A stretch of DNA of 64,000 nt. Source: Pseudolabrys taiwanensis (GTDB lineage: Bacteria > Pseudomonadota > Alphaproteobacteria > Rhizobiales > Xanthobacteraceae). A model generated the notes under the pieces. It was not told where the DNA came from. It made no database searches and saw only the letters and a list, made by a program, of their open reading frames with translations. A program made the position numbers and the translations under genes. Below, one piece after another: positions 26,433-35,384 of the stretch (positions are counted from its first letter, which is position 1; every line of letters starts with the position of its first letter). The DNA is taken from positions 2,170,001 to 2,234,000 of the forward strand of contig NZ_CP031417.1 of NCBI RefSeq assembly GCF_003367395.1, read 5' to 3'.

Positions 26433-27704
26433 TTAAACAGCGTTAGCAAGAAACAACGACAGTTCCGGCCAATACGTGATGATCAGTAGAGCGAAGATCT
26501 GCACAACGGCAAAGGGCAGCACGCCGCGATAAAGTGTCTCTAGCGGCACGCCGAGCACGGTCTGCGCCACGAAGAGGTTGAGCCCGAACGGCGGCGTGAA
26601 CATGCCGATGGCGACGTTCACCGTCATGACGATACCGAAGTGGATCGGATCGATGCCGAACGCCTTCACCAGCGGGATGAACAAAGGCGTCAGCACCAGG
26701 ATCGCGGAGGTCGGGTCGAGGAAGCAGCCGACGATCAGGAGGATGATGTTTACCGCCATCAGGAAGCTCCACGGATGGAGCTCCAGGCTTTGCAGCCAGG
26801 CCGTGAGCGCCTGCGGGATGCCGTTGACGGTGAGGATCCACGAGAACAATGCGGCCGAAGCGACAATAACGAGGATCTGCGTCGTCAACATCGCCGAACG
26901 AACGGCGCAGTCGAGCACTTCCTCCCAGCTCATCAGCCTATAGACATAGCGGCCGACCAGAATGGCGTAGAGACAGGCGAAGCCGCCTGCCTCCGTCGGC
27001 GAAGCGAGGCCGAGATAGATGCTGGAGAGCACAAAGACCGGCATCAGCAGCGCCGGCGCGGCGTCGCGAGTGGTGCGCAGGAAATAGCCGAGATCGAAGC
27101 CACGGCCGGTTGCGACGCCGACGCGCATGGCGGTGACTACTACATAGCCCGCCATCAGCGCAGCGATGAGAATGCCGGGCAAAATGCCGGCGGCGAACAG
27201 TTTCGGAATCGATTGCTCGGCCGAGGCGCCATAGAGGATCATGGCGATGCTCGGCGGGATCACGATGTCGATCGAGCCGCTCGACGACACGAGGCCGGCG
27301 GAAAAGCGTTGGCCATAGCCTTCTTTGACCAGGCCCGGATAAAGCGCTTTGCCGATTACGGCCACCGTCGCCGTGCTGACGCCCGAGATAGCGCCGATCA
27401 AGGTGCAAGCACCGATGGTGGCGACGCCGAGGCCCCCCGGCACGCGGCCGAGCAACGCCAGCACCCAGACGATCAGGCGCTGGGCAATGCCGGAGCCACC
27501 CATCAACTCGCCGGCAAAGATGAAAAACGGCACTGCAAGCAGCGCATAATTCTCCAGACCACCGAACATGATCTGGTGCATCGCGACAGGCGGCACCGAC
27601 AGGAAAAACGCAAAACTGAGCGCCGCGCCGAAAATGAACAGCGCGAAGATCGGCATGCCGAGGAACAGAAGAACGATCGGCAGCAGGGCCAGCGTAAACG
27701 TCAT
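26433..27704 (-). CDS. TRAP transporter large permease (DctM family)
   Basis: 423 residues, about 12 helices. Typical segments are MGGSGIAQRLIVW, SGSIDIVIPPSIAMILYG (about 147-164), ASPTEAGGFACLYAIL and the C-terminal TPPFGLNLFVAQ. It overlaps the small-permease stop by four bases (ATGA). Confidence 0.92.
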   Translation of the reverse strand: MTFTLALLPIVLLFLGMPIFALFIFGAALSFAFFLSVPPVAMHQIMFGGLENYALLAVPFFIFAGELMGGSGIAQRLIVWVLALLGRVPGGLGVATIGACTLIGAISGVSTATVAVIGKALYPGLVKEGYGQRFSAGLVSSSGSIDIVIPPSIAMILYGASAEQSIPKLFAAGILPGILIAALMAGYVVVTAMRVGVATGRGFDLGYFLRTTRDAAPALLMPVFVLSSIYLGLASPTEAGGFACLYAILVGRYVYRLMSWEEVLDCAVRSAMLTTQILVIVASAALFSWILTVNGIPQALTAWLQSLELHPWSFLMAVNIILLIVGCFLDPTSAILVLTPLFIPLVKAFGIDPIHFGIVMTVNVAIGMFTPPFGLNLFVAQTVLGVPLETLYRGVLPFAVVQIFALLIITYWPELSLFLANAV

Positions 27705-28216
27705 GCCGGTTGCTCCGCCAGACGCGGGCTGACCACCCCGCGCACATCGCGAACGGCGAGAACCGCGGAGATGAGCGCTGTGCCGCCAAGGCCGACGGTG
27801 ATCGCGGCGTGCGGGATCGCCATGGGCAGTTCCAGCGCCATACTGGTCTGCTGGATGGCGATCACGCGCATCACGAACTTAACCGATTGCCACGCGGCAT
27901 AGGCGCAAGAGATCGCTATGACGACATGGTGCAGCAGCGCGAGGCCGGACCGCGTCCGCGGTCCGACGCGGCCAGTCACGATCTCCAGCGCGATATGGCT
28001 GCGGTCGGCGGTGACCAGCAGCATGCCGATCATCACCATCCAGATCATGGCGAAAACCAGCAGTTCGTCGATGCCGATCACCACATAGCTCAACGCATAG
28101 CGGCTGACGGCATTGACGACATTGAGGAGGACCATTGCCAGAAGGATGAGGCCGAGCAGCGTGCGTGCCGCCTGGCTGACACCGTTCAAAAGGCCCTTCG
28201 GCCTCTCATCCTGCAT
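27701..28216 (-). CDS. TRAP transporter small permease (DctQ family)
   Basis: 171 residues, four helices. The ATG at 28216 is chosen because it follows a very strong GGGGAGGGGGG ribosome site; the longer open frame adds an arginine-rich non-coding-like extension. ISRYALSYV-like segment (VSRYALSYVVIGIDELLVF) and DRSHIALEIV are typical. Couples with the DctM gene directly after it. Confidence 0.88.
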   Translation of the reverse strand: MQDERPKGLLNGVSQAARTLLGLILLAMVLLNVVNAVSRYALSYVVIGIDELLVFAMIWMVMIGMLLVTADRSHIALEIVTGRVGPRTRSGLALLHHVVIAISCAYAAWQSVKFVMRVIAIQQTSMALELPMAIPHAAITVGLGGTALISAVLAVRDVRGVVSPRLAEQPA

Positions 28217-28238
28217 CGATCCCCCTCCCCGTCGTCGA

Positions 28239-28868
28239 TCAGGCCGCGCTGGCGATCGTGCTCGGCTTGGCGCCGGTCGCCACCGCGAAGGCTGGGCGCG
28301 CATCCATCGCCTTCATCCAGCGCTCGATCTCCGGCAGTGCCGGCCGCTCGATCGGGAACTCAAGGCAGCGCTTCACCACGGAGGCCAGCGCGATGTCGGC
28401 GATCGTCAGGCGATCGAGAGCGAAAAACTCCTTGCCGGCGATGTGCCCGTCGAGCACCTTGAGCAAACCGACGAGCTCGGTGCTCTGCGCGGCGAAGTCA
28501 GCGCTGCGCTCGGCCGCCGGCTTCTTGGCGTCCTTGAAGATCGCCAGATACGGCGCGTTGAGCGAGGCCAGCATCCAGTCCATCCAGCGCTCGACCTGCG
28601 TCTTCTCGGCCGGCGTCGCGCCGGTGAGCTGCGGCGCGTAGGTCGCGGCGAGATAGCGCAGGATGGTGTTGGATTCCCACGACACGAGGTCGCCGTCGAC
28701 CAGCGTCGGCACCTTCATATTGGGGTTCATCTTGCGATAAGCGTCGGTGTTCGTGTTGTTGAACTGCCGGCCGTAGTCCTCGCGCACATACTTCATGCCG
28801 ATCTCTTCCAAAAAGAAGAGCACCTTCTGCACGTTGCCGGACGTGGCGCGGCCCAAAATGCGGATCAT
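28239..28868 (-). CDS. Glutathione S-transferase family protein
   Basis: 209 residues. N-terminal thioredoxin-like domain with RATSGNVQKVLFFLEE (about 7-22) and NMKVPTLVDGDLVSWESNTILRYLA carrying the cis-Pro (VPTL) and the ES pair that binds glutathione; the C-terminal helical domain has ALDRLTIADIALA. In ring-cleavage operons such enzymes isomerise maleylpyruvate or remove halogens. The zeta-class SSCS motif of classic maleylpyruvate/maleylacetoacetate isomerases is absent, so that specific role is only possible. Confidence 0.85.
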   Translation of the reverse strand: MIRILGRATSGNVQKVLFFLEEIGMKYVREDYGRQFNNTNTDAYRKMNPNMKVPTLVDGDLVSWESNTILRYLAATYAPQLTGATPAEKTQVERWMDWMLASLNAPYLAIFKDAKKPAAERSADFAAQSTELVGLLKVLDGHIAGKEFFALDRLTIADIALASVVKRCLEFPIERPALPEIERWMKAMDARPAFAVATGAKPSTIASAA

Positions 28869-28899
28869 ATTTACAGTCTCCCGGTAGAAAGCGATTGGA

Positions 28900-29904
28900 T
28901 TAGCGTTTCAGCGCGTTCGCGCCTTTGAGGTACTTGTCGTCGAACGCGGCCTCGACCTTGATGGGCTGCTTCATCGCACCCTGGTCGAGCAGGATCTTGG
29001 TCGTCTTCTCCCAAGCGTCTTTCGTCATCCAGCCGATACCGTTGGCCTTGGTGTCGGGGCTGAAGAAGGTATGCTCGACGTCGGCTTCGATCTGCTTGAC
29101 CAGCACGTCCTTCTTCGAGGCGTATTCCGGATTCATTTCGACGATGATGTCGGCCGCTTCCTGCGGGCTCTTGATGACGTCGGCGAAGGCCTGCGTGTAG
29201 GCGTTGACGAAGCGCTGTACCACGTCGCTCTTCTCGGCGATCATCTTCTCCGAGGTGAAAAGACCCGAGCCGTAGACGGCATAGCCGAAGTCCGAGCCTT
29301 GCATGATCGACAGCGAGCCGGGGCCGCCGGCCTTGGCCTCGAGTTCCGGCACTTCGGCGTCGATGTAGCCGGGCACGGCGTCGACGCGGCCGAGCAGCAG
29401 GTAGTTCTCGTAGGGCGGGTTCACGGTGCTCTGTTTGATGTCGTCCATCGTCATCTTGTTGACGGCGAGGAACGCCTTCAGGAACACATAGGTCGAGCCG
29501 GACGGCTGCACGCCGATATTGAGGCCCTTGAGATCCTGCGGCTTGGTCAGCTTGTGGCTTTTCGACAGCGCCAGCATGCCGAGCGGGCTGTGCTGGTTGA
29601 CGGCCGAGAGCGCCACCACCGGCACGTCCTGCGAGCGGGCCACCGCGAGCGTCGGCAGATCGCCGAAGCCGAAGTCGGCATTGCCGTTGCCGACGAGTCG
29701 CATGGCGTTCGGCGAACCGGTGCCGCGCTGGATCGCGGTCACGTCGATGCCCTGCTTCTCGAAGTAGCCTTTCTTCTTCGCGACAAAGAACATCGCGTGG
29801 TTGCCGCGCACGACATAGTCGAGCTGCACGGTGACCTTGTCCGCGGCGGATGCCGCGGTGCTGACGAGCACGGCCAAGGCGGCCGCGAGGGATAGGGCCT
29901 TCAT
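28900..29904 (-). CDS. ABC transporter substrate-binding protein, NMT1/SsuA-TauA-like
   Basis: 334 residues with Sec signal (SLAAALAVLVSTAASA). The mature part is NMT1/THI5-like: VTVQLDYVVRGNHAMFFVAKKKG, then GNGNADFGFGDLPTLAVA and GLNIGVQPSGSTYVFLKAFL. Relatives bind sulfonates, nitrate, pyrimidine precursors, phthalates and riboflavin. Works with the permease and ATPase encoded upstream in the same operon. Confidence 0.9.
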   Translation of the reverse strand: MKALSLAAALAVLVSTAASAADKVTVQLDYVVRGNHAMFFVAKKKGYFEKQGIDVTAIQRGTGSPNAMRLVGNGNADFGFGDLPTLAVARSQDVPVVALSAVNQHSPLGMLALSKSHKLTKPQDLKGLNIGVQPSGSTYVFLKAFLAVNKMTMDDIKQSTVNPPYENYLLLGRVDAVPGYIDAEVPELEAKAGGPGSLSIMQGSDFGYAVYGSGLFTSEKMIAEKSDVVQRFVNAYTQAFADVIKSPQEAADIIVEMNPEYASKKDVLVKQIEADVEHTFFSPDTKANGIGWMTKDAWEKTTKILLDQGAMKQPIKVEAAFDDKYLKGANALKR

Positions 29905-29928
29905 GTCAAAGCACTCCTGCTTTTCGAG

Positions 29929-30756
29929 CTAACCGGCAGAATGAATCGGATCGAACTTCGGCGCCCACGGCACGAGCACGTGCTCGGCGTATTCGACGAC
30001 GTAGTAGAAGGCGAGACCGAGCACCGAGACGACCAGCAGGGCCGCGAAGATCAGCGGCGTGTCGAGCTGGGTCGAGGCGAACTGAATCATGTAGCCGAGG
30101 CCCTGGTTGGCTCCGGCGAACTCGCCAACGATGGCGCCGATGACGCTGAAGGTGATAGCCACTTTCAGACCCGCCATCAGATGCGGCAGCGAATGCGGAA
30201 TTCGCACGCGCAACATGATCTTGCTCTTGCTCGCGCCGACCGAGCGCATCAGCGACACGAACGACGGCTCGACCGACTGAAGGCCCGCCAGCATGTCGAT
30301 GGCAACCGGAAAGAAGGCGATGACTACGATCAGCAGGATCTTGGGCGAAAGATCGTAGCCGAACCAGAGGATGAAGATCGGCGCCAGCGCCACCTTCGGC
30401 ACGTTTTGGAACAGCACGATCAAGGGATACAGCGCGCGGCCGAAGCGCTCGAAGCGCACGATGACCAGCGCCACCAGCACGCCGACGATGGCCGAGAGCA
30501 CGAAGCCGAACAGCACCTCGAGTGCGGTGGCCTGCGCGGCGAATGCGAGCGCCCGCCAGTTGGCAATCAGTGACTCGATGATGGCCGTCGGTGCCGGCAG
30601 CACGAAGGTCGGCACCTTGAACACACGGATGACGGCTTCCCAGACGATCAGCACGGCAGCGGAAAGCCCCAGCGCCGGCAGGCTGTTGTACACGCCGCGC
30701 CAGAACGGATGCGCGTACCAGGGCAGCGCCGGAGCGTCCGCGGTCATATCGGTCAT
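29929..30756 (-). CDS. ABC transporter permease, SsuC/TauC type
   Basis: 275 residues, six helices, BPD_transp_1 domain; EAA loop at [33 protein letters not shown] (about 177-209). A proline- and FxVP-containing N-terminal segment is typical of this class. Start ATG at 30756 overlaps the ATPase stop. Confidence 0.9.
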   Translation of the reverse strand: MTDMTADAPALPWYAHPFWRGVYNSLPALGLSAAVLIVWEAVIRVFKVPTFVLPAPTAIIESLIANWRALAFAAQATALEVLFGFVLSAIVGVLVALVIVRFERFGRALYPLIVLFQNVPKVALAPIFILWFGYDLSPKILLIVVIAFFPVAIDMLAGLQSVEPSFVSLMRSVGASKSKIMLRVRIPHSLPHLMAGLKVAITFSVIGAIVGEFAGANQGLGYMIQFASTQLDTPLIFAALLVVSVLGLAFYYVVEYAEHVLVPWAPKFDPIHSAG

Positions 30757-31610
30757 TTCCGCCCCCGTCGGTGGCTCTCAATCAACAGGCTGCGCAAGCG
30801 GTTCTCGGCTGCGGTGAACGCGGGATCGGCGTAGCTTGCCTCGTTGCGCGGATGCGGCACCGTGATCGGCAGCGTCTCGATGATACGCGCCGGCCCCGTG
30901 CCCATCACATGCACTTCGCGCGACAACAGCACCGCCTCGTCGATCGAATGCGTGACCAGGACGATCGTCTTGTTGGTGCGCTCCCAGATGTCGAGCAGGC
31001 ACTCGCTCATCTCTTCGCGGGTGATGGCGTCGAGCGCGCCGAACGGCTCGTCCATCAGCAGCACTTCCGGATCGAGCGCGAGCGCGCGGGCGATCGCCAC
31101 GCGCTGGCGCATGCCGCCCGACAACTGCGACGGCATCTTCTTTTCGGAGCCTTCGAGGCCGACCATCTTCAGCATCTTGCCAGCGCGGTCGAAGGCTTCG
31201 CTGCGCTTCATCTTCTCGTCCGCGGTCATCAGCAGGAAGGCCGCGTTCTCGATGGCGTTCTTCCAAGGCAACAGGGTCGCCTCCTGGAAGACGAGGCCGA
31301 TCAGCCGCGCCTTCACCGCCTCCTGCGGGGCGAGCCCGGCGACGCGCATCTCGCCTTCGCTCGGCGTGACGAGGCCCGCCATGGCCTTGAGCAGCGTCGA
31401 CTTGCCGCAACCGGACGGACCGATAAGCGACACGAAACTGCCTTTCGGCACAGCAATGTTAATGTCGTTGAGAACGCGCTGACGGCGCCCCTGCACGGTG
31501 AAATCCACCGCGAGGCCGCGCGCCGCGATGTGCGCGGGCGCCGCGGCGGGCGACGCCGTACCCGGCTGAACAGTTTTCGCGGCGGCGACATTCATGGCGA
31601 TCACATTCAT
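30753..31610 (-). CDS. ABC transporter ATP-binding protein, SsuB/TauB type
   Basis: 285 residues. Walker [15 protein letters not shown]-loop [12 protein letters not shown], signature LSGGMRQRV, Walker [14 protein letters not shown], switch His in [13 protein letters not shown]: all intact. About 35 low-complexity residues precede the domain; an ATG five codons in (31595) could also serve. ATG at 31610 overlaps the RidA stop. Confidence 0.92.
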   Translation of the reverse strand: MNVIAMNVAAAKTVQPGTASPAAAPAHIAARGLAVDFTVQGRRQRVLNDINIAVPKGSFVSLIGPSGCGKSTLLKAMAGLVTPSEGEMRVAGLAPQEAVKARLIGLVFQEATLLPWKNAIENAAFLLMTADEKMKRSEAFDRAGKMLKMVGLEGSEKKMPSQLSGGMRQRVAIARALALDPEVLLMDEPFGALDAITREEMSECLLDIWERTNKTIVLVTHSIDEAVLLSREVHVMGTGPARIIETLPITVPHPRNEASYADPAFTAAENRLRSLLIESHRRGRK

Positions 31611-31990
31611 TTTGGCTTGTAAGCGATGGCGTCCATCTCGATCTTGGTGTTGATCACCGCGCGCGCCTCGACGGTCGTGCGCGCCAGCACCGCGTCCTTG
31701 AAGTGCTCGGCGAAAACCTTGTTGTAGCGGCCGAAGTCGCGCGTATCCTCGAGATAGGTCGTCACCCGCACCACATCGGCAAGCGTCGCGCCCTCTTCCG
31801 CCAGGATACGCTTGATCGATTCGATCGTGCCGGCGGTCTCTTCCTCGATGGTGCCCGACAGCATGTTGCCGTTGGCGTCCTTGGCGACCTGGCCGGAGAC
31901 GAAAATGAAGTCGCCCGCGCGCACCGCCGGATGGAACGGCAGGTTCGGATTCTTCTTGCCGATCGGATAGACGTCTTTCTTCTCGCTCAT
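31607..31990 (-). CDS. RidA (YjgF/YER057c/UK114) family enamine/imine deaminase
   Basis: 127 residues. Typical segments: [50 protein letters not shown], and [22 protein letters not shown], which holds the Arg and Glu of the active-site cleft. Family members hydrolyse enamines/imines; the 2-aminomuconate deaminases of nitro- and aminoaromatic pathways belong here. Tight coupling to an aromatic-type transporter and to a ring-cleaving cupin suggests hydrolysis of a nitrogen-bearing ring-fission product. Confidence 0.9.
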   Translation of the reverse strand: MSEKKDVYPIGKKNPNLPFHPAVRAGDFIFVSGQVAKDANGNMLSGTIEEETAGTIESIKRILAEEGATLADVVRVTTYLEDTRDFGRYNKVFAEHFKDAVLARTTVEARAVINTKIEMDAIAYKPK

Positions 31991-32004
31991 TCTCTTTTCC
32001 TGCT

Positions 32005-33135
32005 TCAGGACATCGCGGCGGCTTCGATCACGTCGATGCCGGCGACGCGGTCGACGAGATAGATCAGCCCGCGGCTGTCAGTGGTCACGTCGTTGGACGA
32101 AGGACGATCGGCGCCCGGCGCCGGATCCGGCGTGTAATGGCCGACTTCCTTGGGCGCGTAAGGATCGGCGTAATCGACGATGCGCAGGCCCTGCGCGAAC
32201 CAGGCAAATGGGACGATGGAGCCGGTGAAGCGCTCCGACGGCTGATGGCAGCCGGTCATCGCCGGCTGCGGGCTGCCGTCCTTGTCGAGTCCCGGCACCT
32301 GGAAGGTCGAGATCGGCAGCGGCATCTGCTCCTGGGTGATGTCATAGGTCCAAGCGAAGGACGGCGCCGCCGGCCACAGCTTGGCGACGTCTTCGTCGGC
32401 CACGACCATGATCTGACGGCCCTTCAGCAGCTCCGGGATCACCAGGCAGGTGTGCGTCGGATGCGGATAAACCGGGCTGGTGTTCATGTGCGAAACCAGC
32501 TTCGGCGTCGACATATCGGCGATATCGAGGATGAAGAAGCCGTGATGCCAGTAGCTGACATAGAGCCGGTCGCCGCGACGCAGCGGATGGTGACAACGCG
32601 GCGGCACCCAATTGTCCCACGGATATTCTTCGCCGCCGGCGGTCCACTGGCCGGGAATCCACCAACGACCGACCTCGACCGGTTTTGCCGGATTGGCCAG
32701 GTCCAAGATCATGACGATGTTGCCGACGTAGCCTTCGACGGTCGGCGAAATGTAAGCGTAGCGGCCGTCAAAATCGAAACGGTGCACACCGCCGCCGACG
32801 GTGCGCCATTCGGTGATCAGCTTCGGCGCCGCCGGATTGGCGACATCGTAGATGTTGATGCCGCCACCGACGTCGTTCGCGCTCGATTTGCCGAACTTCT
32901 CGTAGTTCACGATCATGATGTCGCCGGCGACGCGCACCTTGTGCGAGTGCCAGCCTTCCGGCACGTCGATCTTGGCGATGACCTTCGGCTGGCGCGGATC
33001 GGCGATGTCGATGATGGTCGTGCCGCTGGTCGGCCGCTGATGCCCGACATAGAGGGTCGTGCCCTCCACCCAGACCTGGCCGCCGCCCGGGCAATCGATG
33101 TGGGATACGAGCTTGGTATTCGATTGACTCGGCAC
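32005..33135 (-). CDS. LVIVD-repeat beta-propeller protein, His-rich, function unknown
   Basis: 376 residues from a GTG at 33135. At least five LVIVD-type repeats are visible: [67 protein letters not shown] and [16 protein letters not shown]. No signal peptide or membrane helix, so probably cytosolic. Histidines recur at equivalent blade positions: WHSH, RCHHPL, WHHG, PHPTH and GCHQ, suggesting a metal or anion site at the propeller centre. Gap of 14 bases to RidA and 81 (with hairpin) from the cupin gene. The domain call is solid, no catalytic role is established. Confidence 0.85.
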   Translation of the reverse strand: MPSQSNTKLVSHIDCPGGGQVWVEGTTLYVGHQRPTSGTTIIDIADPRQPKVIAKIDVPEGWHSHKVRVAGDIMIVNYEKFGKSSANDVGGGINIYDVANPAAPKLITEWRTVGGGVHRFDFDGRYAYISPTVEGYVGNIVMILDLANPAKPVEVGRWWIPGQWTAGGEEYPWDNWVPPRCHHPLRRGDRLYVSYWHHGFFILDIADMSTPKLVSHMNTSPVYPHPTHTCLVIPELLKGRQIMVVADEDVAKLWPAAPSFAWTYDITQEQMPLPISTFQVPGLDKDGSPQPAMTGCHQPSERFTGSIVPFAWFAQGLRIVDYADPYAPKEVGHYTPDPAPGADRPSSNDVTTDSRGLIYLVDRVAGIDVIEAAAMS

Positions 33136-33178
33136 GTCGAGAACTCAGCGCTGCATCATGGACAATAAGGAAACAGCC

Positions 33179-33198
33179 CCGGCGCACGCATGCGCCGG
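33179..33198 (-). promoter_or_regulatory. Hairpin between cupin and LVIVD genes
   Basis: CCGGCGCA-CGCA-TGCGCCGG, an 8-base perfect stem with a 4-base loop; the downstream side on the transcribed strand reads GGCTGTTTCCTTATTG. Looks like a leaky terminator or RNA-stability element that would set cupin expression above the rest of the operon. Confidence 0.5.
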
Positions 33199-33216
33199 AG
33201 CCGTCATTCGAACTTA

Positions 33217-34380
33217 TCAGTCGAAGATCTGCGTGATCTCGCCCGAGGCCGACTTGCCCCACTTCTTGTAGAGCGCCAGCTTCTTCAGCGTCGGCTCGTC
33301 GGATGCGATGAACAGGAACAGCGGATCCTTCGACGACGTGTTGACGTGCTCGAACCACGAGCCGCCCGGGATTGCCAGCGTATCGAACTGGCTCCAATCG
33401 AACTTCTGGCCGTTGACGATCGAATGGCCCTGGCCCTCGAACGGCGAGACCAAAAGGCTCGACGTGGTTTTCACCGGCAGGGTCTTCTGGCCCGGCTGCA
33501 GCATCTGCACGAAGAAAGTGATCGTCTTGAATACCGGCTGGCCGGTCGTCGGATCGATGTATTCAACCAGCAGGCCGTCATGGGCGTCGCCGTCGTTGTC
33601 GCGGTGACGGTCGAGCAGTTCGCGCATCATCTCCCAGCGGTAGACGAACATCGGCGACGACAGACCCGCGCCGCGCGCCTGCTTGCTGGCGAACCGCGGC
33701 AGGAGGCCGCCATAGCCGTAGATGCGCTGCGAATAGTCCGGCGAGAAACGCTCGGCCTGCTGCTTCTTCGAAACGAGCTTACCGTTCTCCATTTCCTGGT
33801 AGTCGTGCTCGAAATGGATGGCGTTCAAGGTCTCGACCAGCGGCAGGTCGAGCACCGAGAGGTTGAGCGCCTGCTCGTTCCCGACGGTGCCGTGGTTGTG
33901 CCAAGTGTCGTTCGGCGTCAGCACCATGTCGCCGGGGCCGAACACGATGTTCTCGCCGTCGACGCCGGTGAAGTTGCCTTTGCCCTTCAAGCCGAAGCGG
34001 ATGGCGCTCGGCGAGTGCCGGTGCGGCGGCATGATCTCGTTGGCGTCGTTCAGGCGATAGGCCGTATACATCGTGCTGACCGTGGCGCGCTTGGGCGCCA
34101 GGCCGGGATTCACCAGCACCAGCGAGCGGCGTTCGGAGTCGTCCATCGTAACCAATTCGACCGCACGGTTGAGAATTGGTTCGATATCCTCCGCACAGCG
34201 CCACAGGTACGGGACCGCCTTGGGCGTGGCGAGAAGCTGCTTCACCTCGTCATGTTCGACATCCGTGGACGTCGCCCAGAACGGAAACATGTGCTTGGCG
34301 GACACGTCGTCGTAAAGCGCTTTCAACGCTGTATCGCGGTTCGGCAGCCGCGTGACGTTGCCGGCAGACGAGGAGGACAT
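33217..34380 (-). CDS. Gentisate/salicylate 1,2-dioxygenase-like bicupin
   Basis: 387 residues. The N-terminal cupin has PPHRHSPSAIRF and GPGDMVLTPNDTWHNHG, giving Fe(II) ligands His120, His122 and His161, the spacing known for gentisate and salicylate 1,2-dioxygenases. The C-terminal cupin domain is degenerate (KTTSSLLVSPFEGQG, then PGGSWFEHVN), also as in that family. It should open an ortho- or para-hydroxylated benzoate ring next to the carboxylate with O2. First gene of an 11-gene minus-strand operon. RidA in the operon hints at an amino-substituted substrate such as 5-aminosalicylate, which is inference. Confidence 0.9.
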   Translation of the reverse strand: MSSSSAGNVTRLPNRDTALKALYDDVSAKHMFPFWATSTDVEHDEVKQLLATPKAVPYLWRCAEDIEPILNRAVELVTMDDSERRSLVLVNPGLAPKRATVSTMYTAYRLNDANEIMPPHRHSPSAIRFGLKGKGNFTGVDGENIVFGPGDMVLTPNDTWHNHGTVGNEQALNLSVLDLPLVETLNAIHFEHDYQEMENGKLVSKKQQAERFSPDYSQRIYGYGGLLPRFASKQARGAGLSSPMFVYRWEMMRELLDRHRDNDGDAHDGLLVEYIDPTTGQPVFKTITFFVQMLQPGQKTLPVKTTSSLLVSPFEGQGHSIVNGQKFDWSQFDTLAIPGGSWFEHVNTSSKDPLFLFIASDEPTLKKLALYKKWGKSASGEITQIFD

Positions 34381-34411
34381 AGTGGAACTCCATCATGAGA
34401 AAGCGTGACCT

Positions 34412-34439
34412 TGGTCCAAACGCTAGCATAGATGGTCCA
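34412..34439. promoter_or_regulatory. Direct repeat TGGTCCA, 21 bases apart
   Basis: TGGTCCA occurs at 34412-34418 and 34433-34439, two helical turns apart. TGGT is the half-site of many FadR/FCD-type GntR operators, so the pair may recruit the neighbouring regulator near the cupin promoter. Confidence 0.4.
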
Positions 34440-34460
34440 CTCGTCAACGAACTGTATCGC

Positions 34461-34478
34461 ACCAATCCCTTTATTGGT
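34461..34478. promoter_or_regulatory. Candidate operator ACCAAT-N6-ATTGGT
   Basis: Perfect 6-base arms around CCCTTT. The TGGT/ACCA half-sites match the general FCD-GntR pattern. Placed about 80-100 bases from both divergent start codons. Confidence 0.45.
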
Positions 34479-34574
34479 TCGCCAGACGGTGCTATTATTC
34501 TCCGCACGCTGACCGTTGCGCAGGCAACAATGCCGCGGCTGTCGGTGTCGAATGCAGGAGACCTTCAGGTGAGC

Positions 34575-35318
34575 ATGGATTTTCTCACGCCCCAGACGAG
34601 CGGTTTTCCCGGCGCAACTTTGTCGCCGGCTCAAGCCAAGGAAACGGCGCTCGATCGCCTGCGTTCGCTGATTGAAATCGGCGACATTCAGGCCGCCGGA
34701 CGTTTGCCGCCCGAACGCGTCCTGGCCGAGCAAATCGGCGTCAGCAGGCGTGCGGTCCGCCACGCGCTCGACATGCTGGAAGCCGAAGGCCGCATCACAC
34801 GCCAACAAGGGCGCGGTACGTTGATCTGCGATGCACGTGCCGGCACGCTCGATCTGAGCACGCAGCTCGCCAAGCTCACGAATCCTGTGGATACGCTGGA
34901 GGCGCGCATGGCGATCGAGCCGGCGCTGGCGCGGCTCGCGGCACTGCGCGGCACCCAAGCCGATTTCGACAAGCTGTTCGAAGCGGCCGACGCCAGCCGC
35001 GTGGCGAAGGACCCGATCTCTTACGAGAAGGCCGACGCCGCCTTCCATCGCCGCATCGCCACGGCGGCGCGCAATCCGCTCTTGGTCACGATCTTCGAGG
35101 CAGTGCTGCACGTCGCATCGGACCGCTCATGGCGGCACGGCCGCGAGACCGCGCACTGCATCAACAATCAGGCGCGCTACGCCCTCGCCCATCGCAAGAT
35201 CGCTGCTGCGATCTGCGAGCGCAATCCCAAGCTCGCCGAGGAAACGATGCGCGCGCATCTCGGCACGGTGCAGCAGCAGTTGATCGAGCACGCCTTCCCA
35301 CGGCCGGACGTGAGCTGA
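34575..35318 (+). CDS. GntR-family regulator, FCD (FadR) subfamily
   Basis: 247 residues from the ATG at 34575; upstream in-frame starts at 34395 and 34530 would place the promoter palindromes inside the gene and are rejected. Winged helix: LRSLIEIGDIQAAGRLPPERVLAEQIGVSRRAVRHALDMLEAEG, then a helical FCD domain with ADAAFHRRIATAARNPLL (metal-site Asp/His) . Divergent from the cupin operon, which it very probably controls, most likely as a repressor released by an aromatic acid. Confidence 0.88.
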   Translation: MDFLTPQTSGFPGATLSPAQAKETALDRLRSLIEIGDIQAAGRLPPERVLAEQIGVSRRAVRHALDMLEAEGRITRQQGRGTLICDARAGTLDLSTQLAKLTNPVDTLEARMAIEPALARLAALRGTQADFDKLFEAADASRVAKDPISYEKADAAFHRRIATAARNPLLVTIFEAVLHVASDRSWRHGRETAHCINNQARYALAHRKIAAAICERNPKLAEETMRAHLGTVQQQLIEHAFPRPDVS

Positions 35319-35324
35319 AAAGCG

Positions 35325-35350
35325 CGTGCCGCCCTGTAAGGGGCGGCACG
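35325..35350. terminator. Bidirectional terminator between GntR and Liv-type receptor genes
   Basis: CGTGCCGCCC-TGTAAG-GGGCGGCACG, a perfect 10-base stem with 6-base loop, seven bases after the GntR stop and 35 bases before the stop of the convergent gene. AAAA precedes it, giving a U-run on the opposite transcript. Confidence 0.7.
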
Positions 35351-35384
35351 GCAGTCCTGTCGACAGATTTCCGGCGGCGGCAGC

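Larger units (their letters stand above)
34381..34574. promoter_or_regulatory. Divergent promoter of cupin operon and GntR gene
   Basis: 194 bases, clearly lower in G+C than flanking genes, containing a TGGTCCA direct repeat and an ACCAAT/ATTGGT palindrome listed separately. Open frames crossing it would only extend the GntR protein with an unlikely N-terminus. Confidence 0.55.
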
